In this document: positions 9,198 through 18,231 of the stretch, piece after piece
How positions within the stretch are numbered: position 1 is the first letter of the stretch
Layout: every line of letters begins with the position of its first letter
Assembly: GCA_965203615.1 (NCBI GenBank)
Contig: OZ241900.1
Location: 2,976,001 to 3,040,000, forward strand
Length of the DNA stretch: 64,000 nucleotides
Source of the DNA: VXNE01 sp965203615
Lineage (GTDB): Bacteria; Pseudomonadota; Gammaproteobacteria; Pseudomonadales; Azotimanducaceae
Direction: 5' to 3'
The notes under the pieces: model-generated
What the model was told of the DNA's origin: nothing
What the model saw: only the letters and a program-made list of their open reading frames with translations
Databases searched by the model: none
Position numbers and translations under genes: made by a program

Positions 9198-10309
9198 GTG
9201 ACCTCCTCGTCCGGTGCCAGCGCGCGGCAGTCCGTCGGTGTCCAGCCGATGCGCACGCGGTCTCCCTTCAATACGGCGCCGTGGCCGACGGTGTTGGGGA
9301 TCTTGAGCGCGAATTCCGAACTGCCGCAAACGGCCGTTCGCACCCGCAGGTGGTCTCCCAGGAAGGCGATGTCCTCGATTCGGGCTTCGAATTCGTTGCC
9401 GTATGTGCCCGGCGTGGGTGCGAGCGCGACGCGTTCGGGGCGGATGGTCAGCGTGACGGCATCTCCAATCTCCCGGGGAGCTACAAGAAACGCGCTCACG
9501 ACATCGTCGCCGGTGTCGACGGTGCAGATGTCGCGTTCAATGGCGGTCACTCGACCGTGGAGAAGGTTGTTGTCGCCGATGAACGTGGCGACGAAGACGC
9601 GTTCCGGCTCTTCGTAGAGAGTTTCGGGAGGCGCGACCTGCTGGATGCGGCCATGATTGAAGACCGCGACGCGGTCCGACATCGCCATCGCCTCCTGCTG
9701 GTCATGGGTGACGTAGACGATGGTGACGCCGAGGGTACGGTGGATGCGTCGGATCTCGTACTGCATCTCCTCGCGAAGACGCCGGTCGAGCGCGCCCAGC
9801 GGCTCATCCATCAACACCAGGCTTGGCTCGAACACCAGCGCCCGGGCGATGGCGACGCGTTGCTGCTGGCCGCCGGAAAGCGCGTCGGGACGGCGGTCTT
9901 CAAACCCTTCGAGACGTACCAGGCGAAGCGCGCGTTGCACGCGTTCGTTGGCGGCGGTCTGGTCCATGTGCCGCACTTCCAGCGGGAACGAGAGGTTTCG
10001 GCCCACCGTCATGTGCGGGAACAGCGCGTAGTTTTGAAAAACGACACCGATTCCGCGTCGGCGCGGAGGCACATCGTCCACCGCCTGGCCGCTGATGCGG
10101 ACCGTGCCCGATGTCGGCGTTTCGAATCCGGCGAGCATCATCAGGCAGGTCGTCTTGCCGGATCCCGACGGCCCGAGAAGGGTCAGGAATTCCCCTTCGC
10201 GGACGGTCAGGTGGAGATCGCGCACGACCTCGGTCACGCCGTCGTAGCTCTTGCGTACGCCGTCGAACTCTACGTGCGCGGGTTCGGGTTTCAACGATGC
10301 CTCGATCAT
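9194..10309 (-). CDS. ABC transporter ATP-binding protein (PotA/FbpC-like)
   Basis: Cytoplasmic ATPase of 371 residues. Walker A is GPSGSGKT (46-53), the signature is LSGGQQQR, Walker B is SLVLMDEP, and the switch histidine is in YVTHDQQEA. The C-terminal third (after about 245) is a TOBE-type regulatory region as in polyamine, iron and maltose importers. I place the start at the ATG at 10309 (MIEASLKPEP), where the family homology begins; an upstream in-frame ATG would add 47 residues with no family resemblance. It is coupled to the binding-protein gene and should energise uptake together with the permease at 11094, which lies on the same strand beyond an oppositely oriented gene. Confidence 0.88.
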   Translation of the reverse strand: MIEASLKPEPAHVEFDGVRKSYDGVTEVVRDLHLTVREGEFLTLLGPSGSGKTTCLMMLAGFETPTSGTVRISGQAVDDVPPRRRGIGVVFQNYALFPHMTVGRNLSFPLEVRHMDQTAANERVQRALRLVRLEGFEDRRPDALSGGQQQRVAIARALVFEPSLVLMDEPLGALDRRLREEMQYEIRRIHRTLGVTIVYVTHDQQEAMAMSDRVAVFNHGRIQQVAPPETLYEEPERVFVATFIGDNNLLHGRVTAIERDICTVDTGDDVVSAFLVAPREIGDAVTLTIRPERVALAPTPGTYGNEFEARIEDIAFLGDHLRVRTAVCGSSEFALKIPNTVGHGAVLKGDRVRIGWTPTDCRALAPDEEVT

Positions 10310-10508
10310 CGGGGCGCAAGTATACGCGCGTGACGGATTGACTAGATGAAGGAACAGGCATGCTGGGTCGCTGGCGCCAATCCCGCCGAACGTGACTGGC
10401 GATGTCAACATGCCCGACTCGGCGACCGTGTCCGACCTGCCGGCACCCATGCTTGCGTGGGCAATTTCGCCGCGTCATGATGCAAGGCCTTGTCAGGAGC
10501 ATCCAGAG

Positions 10509-11066
10509 ATGAGCCTCCTTGTTGTCGGTCTGGCCCTGTTCGTAGCCGTGCACCTGGTACCGAGCGTCGTGCCCCTGCGTGACGCGCTCATCGCCCGGCT
10601 GGGGACAGGCACTTACCGTGCGGTCTTCTCGCTCACCGCCCTGGTTGGTCTCGTGCTCGTGGTGTGGGGTTTTTCCCGCGCCCCATTCGAGCCGGTGTAC
10701 ACGGCGCCAGGCTGGGGGCGGCAGTTCGCGATATTCGCCGTGCCCGTCTCGCTGGTGCTGCTCGCCGCGGCCAACATGCCCACCCACATCCGCGCCGTGC
10801 TAAGGCATCCCATGCTTCTGGGGGTGCTGCTGTGGGCGATCGCGCACCTTCTTTCGAACGGCGATCTGCGTTCGATCGTGCTGTTCGGCAGCCTCGCGGG
10901 CTATGCGGTGCTCGACCTCGTTAGCGTAGCCGTGCGCGGCAAGCGGCCATCGACCGACAAGGCCCCCCGCCTTGCGATGGATGCGGCGGCAATCGTTGCC
11001 GGTCTCGTCGCGGCGGGCCTGCTCATGGTCTTCCACCATGCTCTATTCGGAGCGCCGGTAATGTGA
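10509..11066 (+). CDS. NnrU-type integral membrane protein
   Basis: A 185-residue protein of about five or six membrane helices. It shows the NnrU pattern: MSLLVVGLALFVAVHLVPS at the start, then RAVFSLTALVGLVLVVWGF, and the HPMLLGVLLWAIAHLLSNGD block with its conserved histidines. NnrU was first seen near nitrite/nitric oxide reductase genes, and its biochemical role is not settled; some relatives are haem-linked. Start ATG at 10509 has AGGAG upstream. It sits on the plus strand between the two minus-strand parts of the ABC transporter, with no denitrification genes in view, so no role in nitrogen oxide metabolism is indicated here. Confidence 0.75.
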   Translation: MSLLVVGLALFVAVHLVPSVVPLRDALIARLGTGTYRAVFSLTALVGLVLVVWGFSRAPFEPVYTAPGWGRQFAIFAVPVSLVLLAAANMPTHIRAVLRHPMLLGVLLWAIAHLLSNGDLRSIVLFGSLAGYAVLDLVSVAVRGKRPSTDKAPRLAMDAAAIVAGLVAAGLLMVFHHALFGAPVM

Positions 11067-11093
11067 CGCCGACAACGGCTTCCGCTTGACACC

Positions 11094-11948
11094 TCAAGTT
11101 TGCGCGGCGCTTGCGCTTCGCCGGCGTAGCCATTCCACCGTCAGCATGAAGAACAGCGCGAAAGCGATCAGCAGCGTTGCGACCGCAAGGATGGCGGGAC
11201 TGATCTGTTCCCGGACGCCCGCCCACATCTGGCGCGGGATGGTGCGCTGCTCCAGGCCTCCCATGAACAGCACCGTGACCACCTCGTCGAATGACGTCGC
11301 GAAGGCGAAAAGCGCCCCGGAAATCACCCCCGGCGCGATGAGCGGAAACTGCACGCGCCAGAAACTCCGCCATGGTCCCGCTCCGAGGCTGGCGGATACG
11401 CGCATCAGGTTGGCGTCGAAGCCGGCCAGCGTCGCCGTTACGGTGATTACGACGAACGGCGTGCCCAGCGCGGCGTGGGCAAGAATCAGTCCGAGATGGG
11501 TCTGCGAAAGCCCGAGGCTCGAATAGAAAAAGAACATGCCCGCGGCGGAGACGATGACCGGCGTCACCATCGGTGAGAGCAACAGCGTGATGACAAGCGA
11601 GCGGCCGTACATGGCCGGGTTCGAAAGGCCGAGCGCGGCGAGGGTACCCAGTACGGTGGCGAGAAAAGTCGCGCAGACGCCGATCACGAGGCTGTTGACC
11701 AGCGCACGCCGCCATTCCTCGTCCTCGGCGATGCTGCGATACCAGCGCAGCGACCACGCGTCGGGGTCCAGGCGCAGCATCTCCTCCGTAAACGTGAAAT
11801 ACGGCTGGGCATTGAAACTGAGCGGCACGATGACGAGGATCGGCGCGATCAGGAACACGAACACCGCCACGCAGAACGCGAGGTAGATGTTTCGACCGAT
11901 ACTTCCCTTCACCCGGGAACCCCGCTTGTGGATCGAACGCGGCGGCAT
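11094..11948 (-). CDS. ABC transporter permease (PotC-like)
   Basis: Inner-membrane permease of 284 residues with six predicted helices. The cytoplasmic EAA loop reads SLGAGPWRSFWRVQFPLIAPG, matching the binding-protein-dependent permease consensus (EAA---G-----F--I-LP) that contacts the ATPase. The N-terminal part (FVFLIAPILVIVPLSFN) is typical of PotC-type second permeases. It is the natural partner of the ATPase and binding protein at 8118-10309, from which it is separated by the plus-strand NnrU gene. The usual first permease (PotB type) is absent. The chosen ATG at 11948 lacks a strong ribosome-binding site; a few codons of uncertainty remain. Confidence 0.85.
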   Translation of the reverse strand: MPPRSIHKRGSRVKGSIGRNIYLAFCVAVFVFLIAPILVIVPLSFNAQPYFTFTEEMLRLDPDAWSLRWYRSIAEDEEWRRALVNSLVIGVCATFLATVLGTLAALGLSNPAMYGRSLVITLLLSPMVTPVIVSAAGMFFFYSSLGLSQTHLGLILAHAALGTPFVVITVTATLAGFDANLMRVSASLGAGPWRSFWRVQFPLIAPGVISGALFAFATSFDEVVTVLFMGGLEQRTIPRQMWAGVREQISPAILAVATLLIAFALFFMLTVEWLRRRSASAAQT

Positions 11949-11994
11949 GGTCGGGCATTCACGCCGCGGGAGGTGACCGTGGCCCCTGAATCGT

Positions 11995-13092
11995 TCAGTC
12001 GTCAAACACGAGTATGGATCTCCCCGCGATCTTTCCCTCTGCCAGCGCGGTTGTGGCCTCGTTGATGTCGTCGATGCGATAACGCTCCGTGACCAGCGCT
12101 TCGAGGTCGAGGTCGCCCCGCGCGTGCCAGTCGAGGAACATCGGAAAATCGCGGTCGGGACAGCACGATCCGCCGAAGCTGCCCCGGAACTGCTTCTCGT
12201 GCATGACCATGGCGCCCGCATTCAGTTCCACGCTCGTGCCCGGGATGCCGACGAGGACCGCCGTGCCGCCGCGGCGGGCGCCGAAATGGCCCGGCCGGCA
12301 GGCGGGCGCGATCTGCTCCATGGTGGTCTTCAGGCCGATACAGTCGAATGCATAGTCGACGCCGGTGACGGGCGCGCCCCCGACGGCCAGGTCGTTCGGA
12401 TGGTCCACCAGGGCGTGAATCTGTTCCACCGGATCGCCATCTGCCGCGTTGACGCCGTGGGTCGCCCCGAACCGTTTGGCGAATTCCAACTTTTCGTCGC
12501 TGACATCGACGGCGATGATCGGGTTGGCGCGACGCATGCGGGCGCCGCAGATGGCCGACAGGCCAACGCCTCCGACGCCGAAGACCGCCACGCTCTCGCC
12601 TTCCTGCACGTCGGCCGTATGTAGCACCGCACCGGCGCCCGTCATGATCGCGCAGCCGACGATGGCGGTCACGTCCTTCGCGATGTCATCGTCGGCCTTT
12701 ACCACGAACTGATGGTCGGCGATCGTATTGTCAGCCCAGGTGAACACGTTATGGGACGCGGCGCCGCCGCCGGGGAGTTCGAGATGGATACGTTGGGGCA
12801 CATCCTTGATGCGCGCGGCGTCTCGCGGCACCCAGGTGATCAGCACCGTGTCGCCCTCGTCGACATGCGTGACGTCATTGCCCTTCTTCAGGACGACGCC
12901 GGTAGATTCGTGCCCGAGCAATGCGGGCCGCGTGCGCGGACCATGAATCTGGTGCAGTTGCGAGTGGCAGATGCCGGAGGCGAACTGCCGCACCACCACC
13001 TGGCCCGCTCCAGGATCGGGCAAATCCATCTCTCGTACTTCCAGTGGTCCTTCGCCTTCCGGCAGAACGACTACGCGCGCGGGTGTGCTCAT
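11995..13092 (-). CDS. Zinc-type alcohol dehydrogenase (MDR superfamily), without structural-zinc lobe
   Basis: A medium-chain dehydrogenase of 365 residues. The catalytic zinc ligands are visible: cysteine in SGICHSQLH, the GHE triplet, and cysteine in VGCAIMTGAGAV. The Rossmann motif is GVGGVG, followed by AVDVSDEK whose aspartate favours NAD over NADP. The stretch that normally carries four cysteines for the structural zinc (after the GHE region) has none. It is closest in layout to class III-like/benzyl-alcohol-type dehydrogenases. AGGAA precedes the ATG. It is 46 bases upstream of the permease gene on the same strand and follows the mevalonate operon, so it could be cotranscribed with either. 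The substrate is unknown. Confidence 0.85.
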   Translation of the reverse strand: MSTPARVVVLPEGEGPLEVREMDLPDPGAGQVVVRQFASGICHSQLHQIHGPRTRPALLGHESTGVVLKKGNDVTHVDEGDTVLITWVPRDAARIKDVPQRIHLELPGGGAASHNVFTWADNTIADHQFVVKADDDIAKDVTAIVGCAIMTGAGAVLHTADVQEGESVAVFGVGGVGLSAICGARMRRANPIIAVDVSDEKLEFAKRFGATHGVNAADGDPVEQIHALVDHPNDLAVGGAPVTGVDYAFDCIGLKTTMEQIAPACRPGHFGARRGGTAVLVGIPGTSVELNAGAMVMHEKQFRGSFGGSCCPDRDFPMFLDWHARGDLDLEALVTERYRIDDINEATTALAEGKIAGRSILVFDD

Positions 13093-13166
13093 CTCTGATT
13101 CCTTCTATGTGTTAACGCCATGCAACCCGTCACCATCGGTGACGCGTGACACCCTGGCCCAAGCCG

Positions 13167-15422
13167 CTAGCTTATCTCGAACTTGAACGCCTTGAATCCG
13201 CCGGTCGCCAGCGCTGCGACGACCTTGTCTGCGGAGTCGGGGCAGAGGGCGACGATCGAGCCGCCGCCGCCTCCCCCGGTGAGTTTCGCGCCGACGGCGC
13301 CATGCGCCCGGGCGATGTGAATCATCTCTTCGAGGTCGGGCGTCGATAGCTGCAGCGCGTTCAGGCTTCCGTGACATAGATTCATGAGTTCGCCGAGTTC
13401 ATCGAGCTCACCTTCCCGCACAGCCTCTACCGCAGCCTGGGTCAGCGACTCGATCTGGTCGAATATCGCCTCGTATAGCGCGGGTTGCCGTTCGCGGGCG
13501 GCTCGCACCTGCGCGACCGTCTGCGACGTCAGGCTGTCCGTGCCGCAAATGCCGATGACAATCGGAATCGGCCGTTTGGGAACGACGAGATCGAACTCCG
13601 GCGTCCCGCGGTTCTGGTAGAGCACTATCTCGCCGTACGTGGCGACCGTGTTGTCCACGCCGGAAGGCGTCCCGTGGGCGGCTGTCTCGCACTCGAAGGC
13701 GAAGCCGTTGACCTCGCTGTCGTCAAGCTTGAGCCCGTAGTGTGCATCCAGCGCGCGGATGACGGCGACCGCCATCGCGGAAGAACCGCCAAGACCCTTG
13801 GCCAGCGGCACATGGGGGAACACCTGGATGGTCATGGGTCGGTCCGCCAGTTCGAGGCGCTTCAGCAGCATCGCCAGGATGGCGGTGAATCCCCGCGGGT
13901 GGTCTTCGAGCTGCACGATGCGCTCCTCCAGCCCCCAGCTCGGGATCAAGAGGTGGACGCCCTCCCGGGCGTCGAGGACACGGGCTTCGACAGCGAGCGG
14001 TATCGGTGCGGCGAGGGCGGAGCGGCCATAGACGACGGCGTGCTCGCCGGACAGGATTACCTTGCCGTAGGCCGCGCTCCGGAGGGTTCCGGTTGGTATC
14101 GCTACGGCGGGATCCTCGCGCTGCAACCGCTCGGCTATTTCCCGTGCCCTGTGTACCTTGATCTCGCCGGACTCAATCAGCGCTTCGACGATGGTGTCGA
14201 ACAGTTCGTCGGGGGCGCCCGCGGCGGAAGCCACGCTGCGCGCATGCAGCGTCATGTGGTGTTGCTGGATACCCGCAGTGGCAAGCGAACGCAGGGCCGC
14301 ATAGTTCTGGGCCAGTCCCACCGCGCCCATGACGCCGGCCAGTTCGGTTGCGTTCGGGGAACCGAGCAGCCGATGGGCGATGCGCACCGTGGGATTGACT
14401 TCGAGGGCGCCGCCGACCGTGCCGACCTTCATCGGCATGTCGATCTCGCCGACGAGATCTCCGCGGGCGTTGCTGCTCCAGCGGGTCAGGCCCCGGTATT
14501 TGCCGTCCCTCGCCGCGTAAGCATGCGCTGCGGCTTCGATCGCGCGGAAGTCGTTGCCGGTGGCGATGGCGACAGCGTCGACGCCGTTCATGATTCCCTT
14601 GTTGTGGGTCGCGGCCCGGTACGGGTCGACCAGGGCGAGGTCGCTGGCAAGGATGATCCCGTCGCGCACCTCGGCGTCCGAGTATCCGCGCACATCGAGG
14701 TTCTGCACCGGTATGCGAACCGACGCCCGCACAAGTGCCCGATCCGTGAGGTTCGACAGGATGCGCAGGAATACCTTGCCGCCGGTGATGGCCTCGGCCA
14801 GGCCGGCGATGCCTTCACACATGCCGTTGACGAGATTCGCACCCATCGCGTCACGGGTATCCACCAGCAGGTGCACGACGACCATCTCGCGGCCGTCTTC
14901 GGGCGCCGTGTGTCGGAACACTTCGATGTCGCGCGCGCCGCCGCCGCGCGCCACCATGTTCGGATGCAGCCGGTTTGCCAGGTCGACGATTTCGTCCCTG
15001 TTCGCCTTGAGGGCGGCGACCGCGCCTTCCACGTCCCGCACATTGACCACCTGCACTTGCCCGATCAGGATCGGATCTGTCGTGGTTGCCTGGAAGCCAC
15101 CGGAGAGACGCGCCGTGCGTGCGGCGCCGGAAAGTCCGGCGACGATGGAAGGCTCCTCCACGGAGAGGGGAACGATGTAGTCCTTGCCGTTGACGAGGAA
15201 GTTGAGCGCGACCCCCAGGGGCAAGCCGAGCACGCCGACGACGTTCTCGATCATCCTGTCCGCGACCTGGCGATTCAGCGTGTGCTCGCCGGAAGTCAGC
15301 GCCTGGACATCATCGTCGTCAAGCAGTCCGCGCTCGCGCAGGGCGGCGATGCGATCACCGATGGGCAGCTTGAAGAAGCCGGGTATGCGCGAGCCGCTAG
15401 CGGAGTCGGACTTGTAGGCCAT
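13167..15422 (-). CDS. Fusion of class II HMG-CoA reductase and mevalonate kinase
   Basis: One chain of 751 residues joins two consecutive mevalonate-pathway enzymes. Residues 1-430 are a class II (bacterial) HMG-CoA reductase: E59 in MIENVVG, D191 in DAMGAN, K275 in ATHNKGIMNG, H389 in QQHHM correspond to the four catalytic residues of the Pseudomonas mevalonii enzyme. Residues 446-751 are a GHMP-family mevalonate kinase: AAYGKVILSGEHAVVYG (450-466), the ATP loop PLAKGLGGSSA (539-549), the catalytic-region D590 in GTPSGVD, and KLTGGGGGGS (713-722). No stop or frameshift separates them. The product should turn HMG-CoA into mevalonate and then phosphomevalonate. I take ATG 15422 as start; it lies 26 bases inside the end of the phosphomevalonate kinase gene, so the genes are tightly coupled. 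Both parts look intact. Confidence 0.92.
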   Translation of the reverse strand: MAYKSDSASGSRIPGFFKLPIGDRIAALRERGLLDDDDVQALTSGEHTLNRQVADRMIENVVGVLGLPLGVALNFLVNGKDYIVPLSVEEPSIVAGLSGAARTARLSGGFQATTTDPILIGQVQVVNVRDVEGAVAALKANRDEIVDLANRLHPNMVARGGGARDIEVFRHTAPEDGREMVVVHLLVDTRDAMGANLVNGMCEGIAGLAEAITGGKVFLRILSNLTDRALVRASVRIPVQNLDVRGYSDAEVRDGIILASDLALVDPYRAATHNKGIMNGVDAVAIATGNDFRAIEAAAHAYAARDGKYRGLTRWSSNARGDLVGEIDMPMKVGTVGGALEVNPTVRIAHRLLGSPNATELAGVMGAVGLAQNYAALRSLATAGIQQHHMTLHARSVASAAGAPDELFDTIVEALIESGEIKVHRAREIAERLQREDPAVAIPTGTLRSAAYGKVILSGEHAVVYGRSALAAPIPLAVEARVLDAREGVHLLIPSWGLEERIVQLEDHPRGFTAILAMLLKRLELADRPMTIQVFPHVPLAKGLGGSSAMAVAVIRALDAHYGLKLDDSEVNGFAFECETAAHGTPSGVDNTVATYGEIVLYQNRGTPEFDLVVPKRPIPIVIGICGTDSLTSQTVAQVRAARERQPALYEAIFDQIESLTQAAVEAVREGELDELGELMNLCHGSLNALQLSTPDLEEMIHIARAHGAVGAKLTGGGGGGSIVALCPDSADKVVAALATGGFKAFKFEIS

Positions 15423-16362
15423 GCGGTGAAATCTCTGCCGGTACGACGAGGAATCCCTCCTCCTCAATGCGCCTTCGATAGGCGGCCAGGTCGCTCGGGT
15501 CGGGCGACACTCCCACGCCCACATCGCCGCCCGCACCGCACGGTTTATAGAGGACGCCAAACTCTTTGGCAAGGCGCATCACGTGCACATGCTGCGGCGA
15601 GAATATGCCGATCCGTGCGGCACGATCCATGGCGATGAGGGCGTCGATGTATTGGGGAAGGAGATCGAGAAAGTCGGACGGCGAATCGGCGATTGCGGTC
15701 GCGGACCGTACCAGGTCGGACAATTCGGCAGGCAAGCCGTCGCCCCGCCACGCGTCAAAGCGCCGAACCAGTGCGCGCGTATCGGCGCCGATACCGGTGA
15801 ATACGAACGTGTGATGGATGTTCGATGGTAGCCGCGCCTCTTGCGGGCGGCCGTCCTGAAAGCGGATGACTCCGCCACAGTACGAAGCGGCGACATCGAC
15901 TCCGCTGCCAGCGCCTCCCTGCCAGCCACGGTGCGTCGCCAGGGCGTGTTGCAGGGTGGGAGCGGGAATCTCGGCAAGTGCGGCCAATGCCGCAGTGACC
16001 GCCACGGCACAGGCGGCGCTGGACCCGAAACCCAGTTTTTCCCGATCCTGGTAAAACGGTCGAGAGTCGATCCTGATCTGCAGGTGCGCGGGTAGGGTTC
16101 GCGGATCGAGGTCGAGACTCGTAAGAGCGAACCGGGCGAGCGCGGCGGGACCCGTATCCGGCAATTCCTCACCCCGGTGGGCGGCTCTGGCTTCATAGCC
16201 GTGGCAAACGAATGACCAATCGCCCTCGGTAGCGGGCGCTATCCGGCACGTGACGCGGCGGTCCACGGCGGCAGCCAGCGCGGGTGCGCCGGCAAGCACG
16301 GCGTATTCTCCGGTTAGCACCTGCTTGCCCGGGGCCGTGGCCTCGATGCGCGGATCGAACAC
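15397..16362 (-). CDS. Phosphomevalonate kinase (GHMP family)
   Basis: A 321-residue GHMP kinase. Motif 1 is APGKQVLTGEYAVLAG (10-25), motif 2 the ATP loop GFGSSAA (111-117), and a C-terminal glycine-rich motif CGAGGDVGVG takes the place of motif 3. The GEYAVL signature is typical of phosphomevalonate kinases as opposed to mevalonate kinases (GEHAVV). It should phosphorylate mevalonate 5-phosphate to the diphosphate in the cytoplasm. The gene starts three bases after the stop of the decarboxylase gene and overlaps the next gene by 26 bases: a compact three-gene operon covering four enzymatic steps. Homologues are named mvaK2 or pmk. Confidence 0.88.
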   Translation of the reverse strand: MFDPRIEATAPGKQVLTGEYAVLAGAPALAAAVDRRVTCRIAPATEGDWSFVCHGYEARAAHRGEELPDTGPAALARFALTSLDLDPRTLPAHLQIRIDSRPFYQDREKLGFGSSAACAVAVTAALAALAEIPAPTLQHALATHRGWQGGAGSGVDVAASYCGGVIRFQDGRPQEARLPSNIHHTFVFTGIGADTRALVRRFDAWRGDGLPAELSDLVRSATAIADSPSDFLDLLPQYIDALIAMDRAARIGIFSPQHVHVMRLAKEFGVLYKPCGAGGDVGVGVSPDPSDLAAYRRRIEEEGFLVVPAEISPHGLQVRLR

Positions 16363-16365
16363 AGC

Positions 16366-17391
16366 CTACGGCGACACGCAGGCCGCGCCGAGTCCTAGCC
16401 CGGTGACATGAATGTCCTTGACCCCCGGCAGTTCGGCGAGGGCAACTCGCACTTGCTCCGTGTCGCCGGGGAGGCAGACGGCCTTGATCTGGGGACCGGC
16501 ATCGATTGTGAAGAACACGCCGACTCCGGCTTCGCGCAGGGCCCGAACTCGTCGAATCCCCTCCAGGGTCCCGGCGTTCCAGTACAGGAGCGGCGGCTCG
16601 GTGGTCGTCATGACGGCGTGCATTCTCAGGCAACTCGCCTCGGCAATGCTCGCAAGGGCGGCGAAGTCGCGGCGTGTGACGGCGTCGATCGCGCGGTCGA
16701 AGTCGCGGGCGTTCGACTCGATCCAGCTTCCGTAGAACGGCGATGTCTTCCTCGACAGTTCCATGCCCTCCGTGGAGCCAACGGTCTTGCGTTCCCGGGA
16801 AGTGACCGCGATGACGACATTGAGGGGCCATTCCGCAGGTGCCAGCAATGGTTCGGCGGCCCAGCCGTTGTCGGCAGCGAGCACGGAAAATCCCCCCGCT
16901 ATCGACCGCGCCGCGGAAGCCGAGCCGCGCCGGGCCCACCGGGATCGATCTTCGAACGAAAGGCCCAGGTCCATTGCACCGTCGATCGCGGTGACGAGCG
17001 CCGCCATGCCGGACGCGGAGGACGCCAACCCCGAAGCCGTCGGAAAGTTGTTCGACGTTTCGACGGCGAGCGGGGGTATGTCGAAGTTCTCGCGCAGCAG
17101 ATCCAGGAACTGTTGGATCTTCGCATCCCTGACGGTCCTCCCGTTCACGACGATGTGGTCGGACCCGCTTCTCTCGGCGACGGTCGTGGTCGTCTTCAAC
17201 GTGTCGAGGGTAATGGAAAGCGATGGCGTTTCCGGCGTGTTCGTCGCCGCGAATCCCTTGCCCCAGTACTTCACCAGGGCAATGTTGGGATGTGCAACGG
17301 CGGTGTCGCGCCGGACTCCGGCGGGCCCACGAAGGGATCGTTCCTGGCTCACGGCAATGACTCTGAACCGCGTCGGTGGTTTAATCAACAT
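16366..17391 (-). CDS. mvaD: Diphosphomevalonate decarboxylase
   Basis: A 341-residue GHMP-fold enzyme. NIALVKYWGK (36-45) is the diagnostic N-terminal motif of the family, PTASGLASSASG (117-128) is its ATP loop, and the C-terminal FTIDAGPQIK carries the catalytic aspartate (family text FTxDAGPN). It should decarboxylate diphosphomevalonate to isopentenyl diphosphate using ATP. It is the first gene of the minus-strand mevalonate operon. The ATG at 17391 has only a weak GAACGAAG upstream; the protein could start slightly later. HMG-CoA synthase, thiolase and isopentenyl-diphosphate isomerase are not in the window. Confidence 0.9.
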   Translation of the reverse strand: MLIKPPTRFRVIAVSQERSLRGPAGVRRDTAVAHPNIALVKYWGKGFAATNTPETPSLSITLDTLKTTTTVAERSGSDHIVVNGRTVRDAKIQQFLDLLRENFDIPPLAVETSNNFPTASGLASSASGMAALVTAIDGAMDLGLSFEDRSRWARRGSASAARSIAGGFSVLAADNGWAAEPLLAPAEWPLNVVIAVTSRERKTVGSTEGMELSRKTSPFYGSWIESNARDFDRAIDAVTRRDFAALASIAEASCLRMHAVMTTTEPPLLYWNAGTLEGIRRVRALREAGVGVFFTIDAGPQIKAVCLPGDTEQVRVALAELPGVKDIHVTGLGLGAACVSP

Positions 17392-17470
17392 ACTTCGTTC
17401 AACGGAGTCAATGGCGGCGCTATCTGCGTTGGACAACTTGGCGGGCTTGAGGCCCCAAGGAGGATGATCC

Positions 17471-18160
17471 ATGGCTGGCCGTTTCGAGACGCTCACCGTC
17501 GACGGCACCGATATGTCCGCGTACGTCGCCGGAGCGGACAAGACGCGCCCGGGGGTGCTGGTCTGCATCCATGCGCCGGGCGTTGACCCTTTCATTCAGG
17601 ACATCTGCGTACGCCTGGAGACCGCCGGTTTCGCCGCGGTCGCGCCGGATCTCTACCACCGTCACGATATCGACGGACGCGGGCCGATGGAGCGGATGGC
17701 GCTGTTGCGGGACGACCAGATCGTGCGCGACTTCAGGGCCTCCAAGCGGTACCTGAGAGAGTGTTCCAACGGCACGCAGCTTGTTGTCGGGTTCTGCATG
17801 GGCGGCCGCCTGGCCTACCTGTGGGCGGCCCATGACAGAAACGTTCGTGCGGCCGTGGTCTTTTACGGCGGAAACATCATGGTGCCATGGGGCGAGGGCA
17901 ACCGGGCACCGTTCGAGCGGACGTCCGAGATCGACTGCCCGTTGCTGGGACTGTTCGGTAACGAAGACGAGAATCCGAGCCCGGCGGACGTGGACAAGAT
18001 CGCCGCGGAACTTGACCGGCTCGGAAAGTCCTACACCTTTCACCGATACGACGGCGCGGGACACGCCTTCCTCAACGCCATGCGCCCGTCGCATCGCGCC
18101 CAGCCCGCCGAGGAAGCCTGGGGCAAATGCGTGGCGTTTCTGCGAGAGCACGCGGGCTGA
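17471..18160 (+). CDS. Dienelactone hydrolase family protein
   Basis: An alpha/beta-hydrolase of 229 residues with the dienelactone hydrolase triad: nucleophile cysteine in GFCMGG, aspartate in FGNEDENPS, histidine in GAGHAF. Family members open lactone rings such as dienelactone from chloroaromatic breakdown, though many act on other small esters. The ATG at 17471 has AGGAGGATGATCC just before it. It diverges from the mevalonate operon across about 80 bases, which must hold both promoters. A second, more distant member lies at 33156. No aromatic-degradation genes adjoin it. Confidence 0.85.
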   Translation: MAGRFETLTVDGTDMSAYVAGADKTRPGVLVCIHAPGVDPFIQDICVRLETAGFAAVAPDLYHRHDIDGRGPMERMALLRDDQIVRDFRASKRYLRECSNGTQLVVGFCMGGRLAYLWAAHDRNVRAAVVFYGGNIMVPWGEGNRAPFERTSEIDCPLLGLFGNEDENPSPADVDKIAAELDRLGKSYTFHRYDGAGHAFLNAMRPSHRAQPAEEAWGKCVAFLREHAG

Positions 18161-18231
18161 GCAATTCGATGCCGCACGGAAGGCACGCAAGTGCCCTCTG
18201 GAAGCCCCGCTGACCCAAGCGGAAGCAGGTC

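Noticed and set aside
13485..15638. 717-codon plus-strand frame opposite the HMGR-mevalonate kinase gene
   Set aside because: No domain resemblance and biased composition; the minus-strand frame has complete catalytic motifs.
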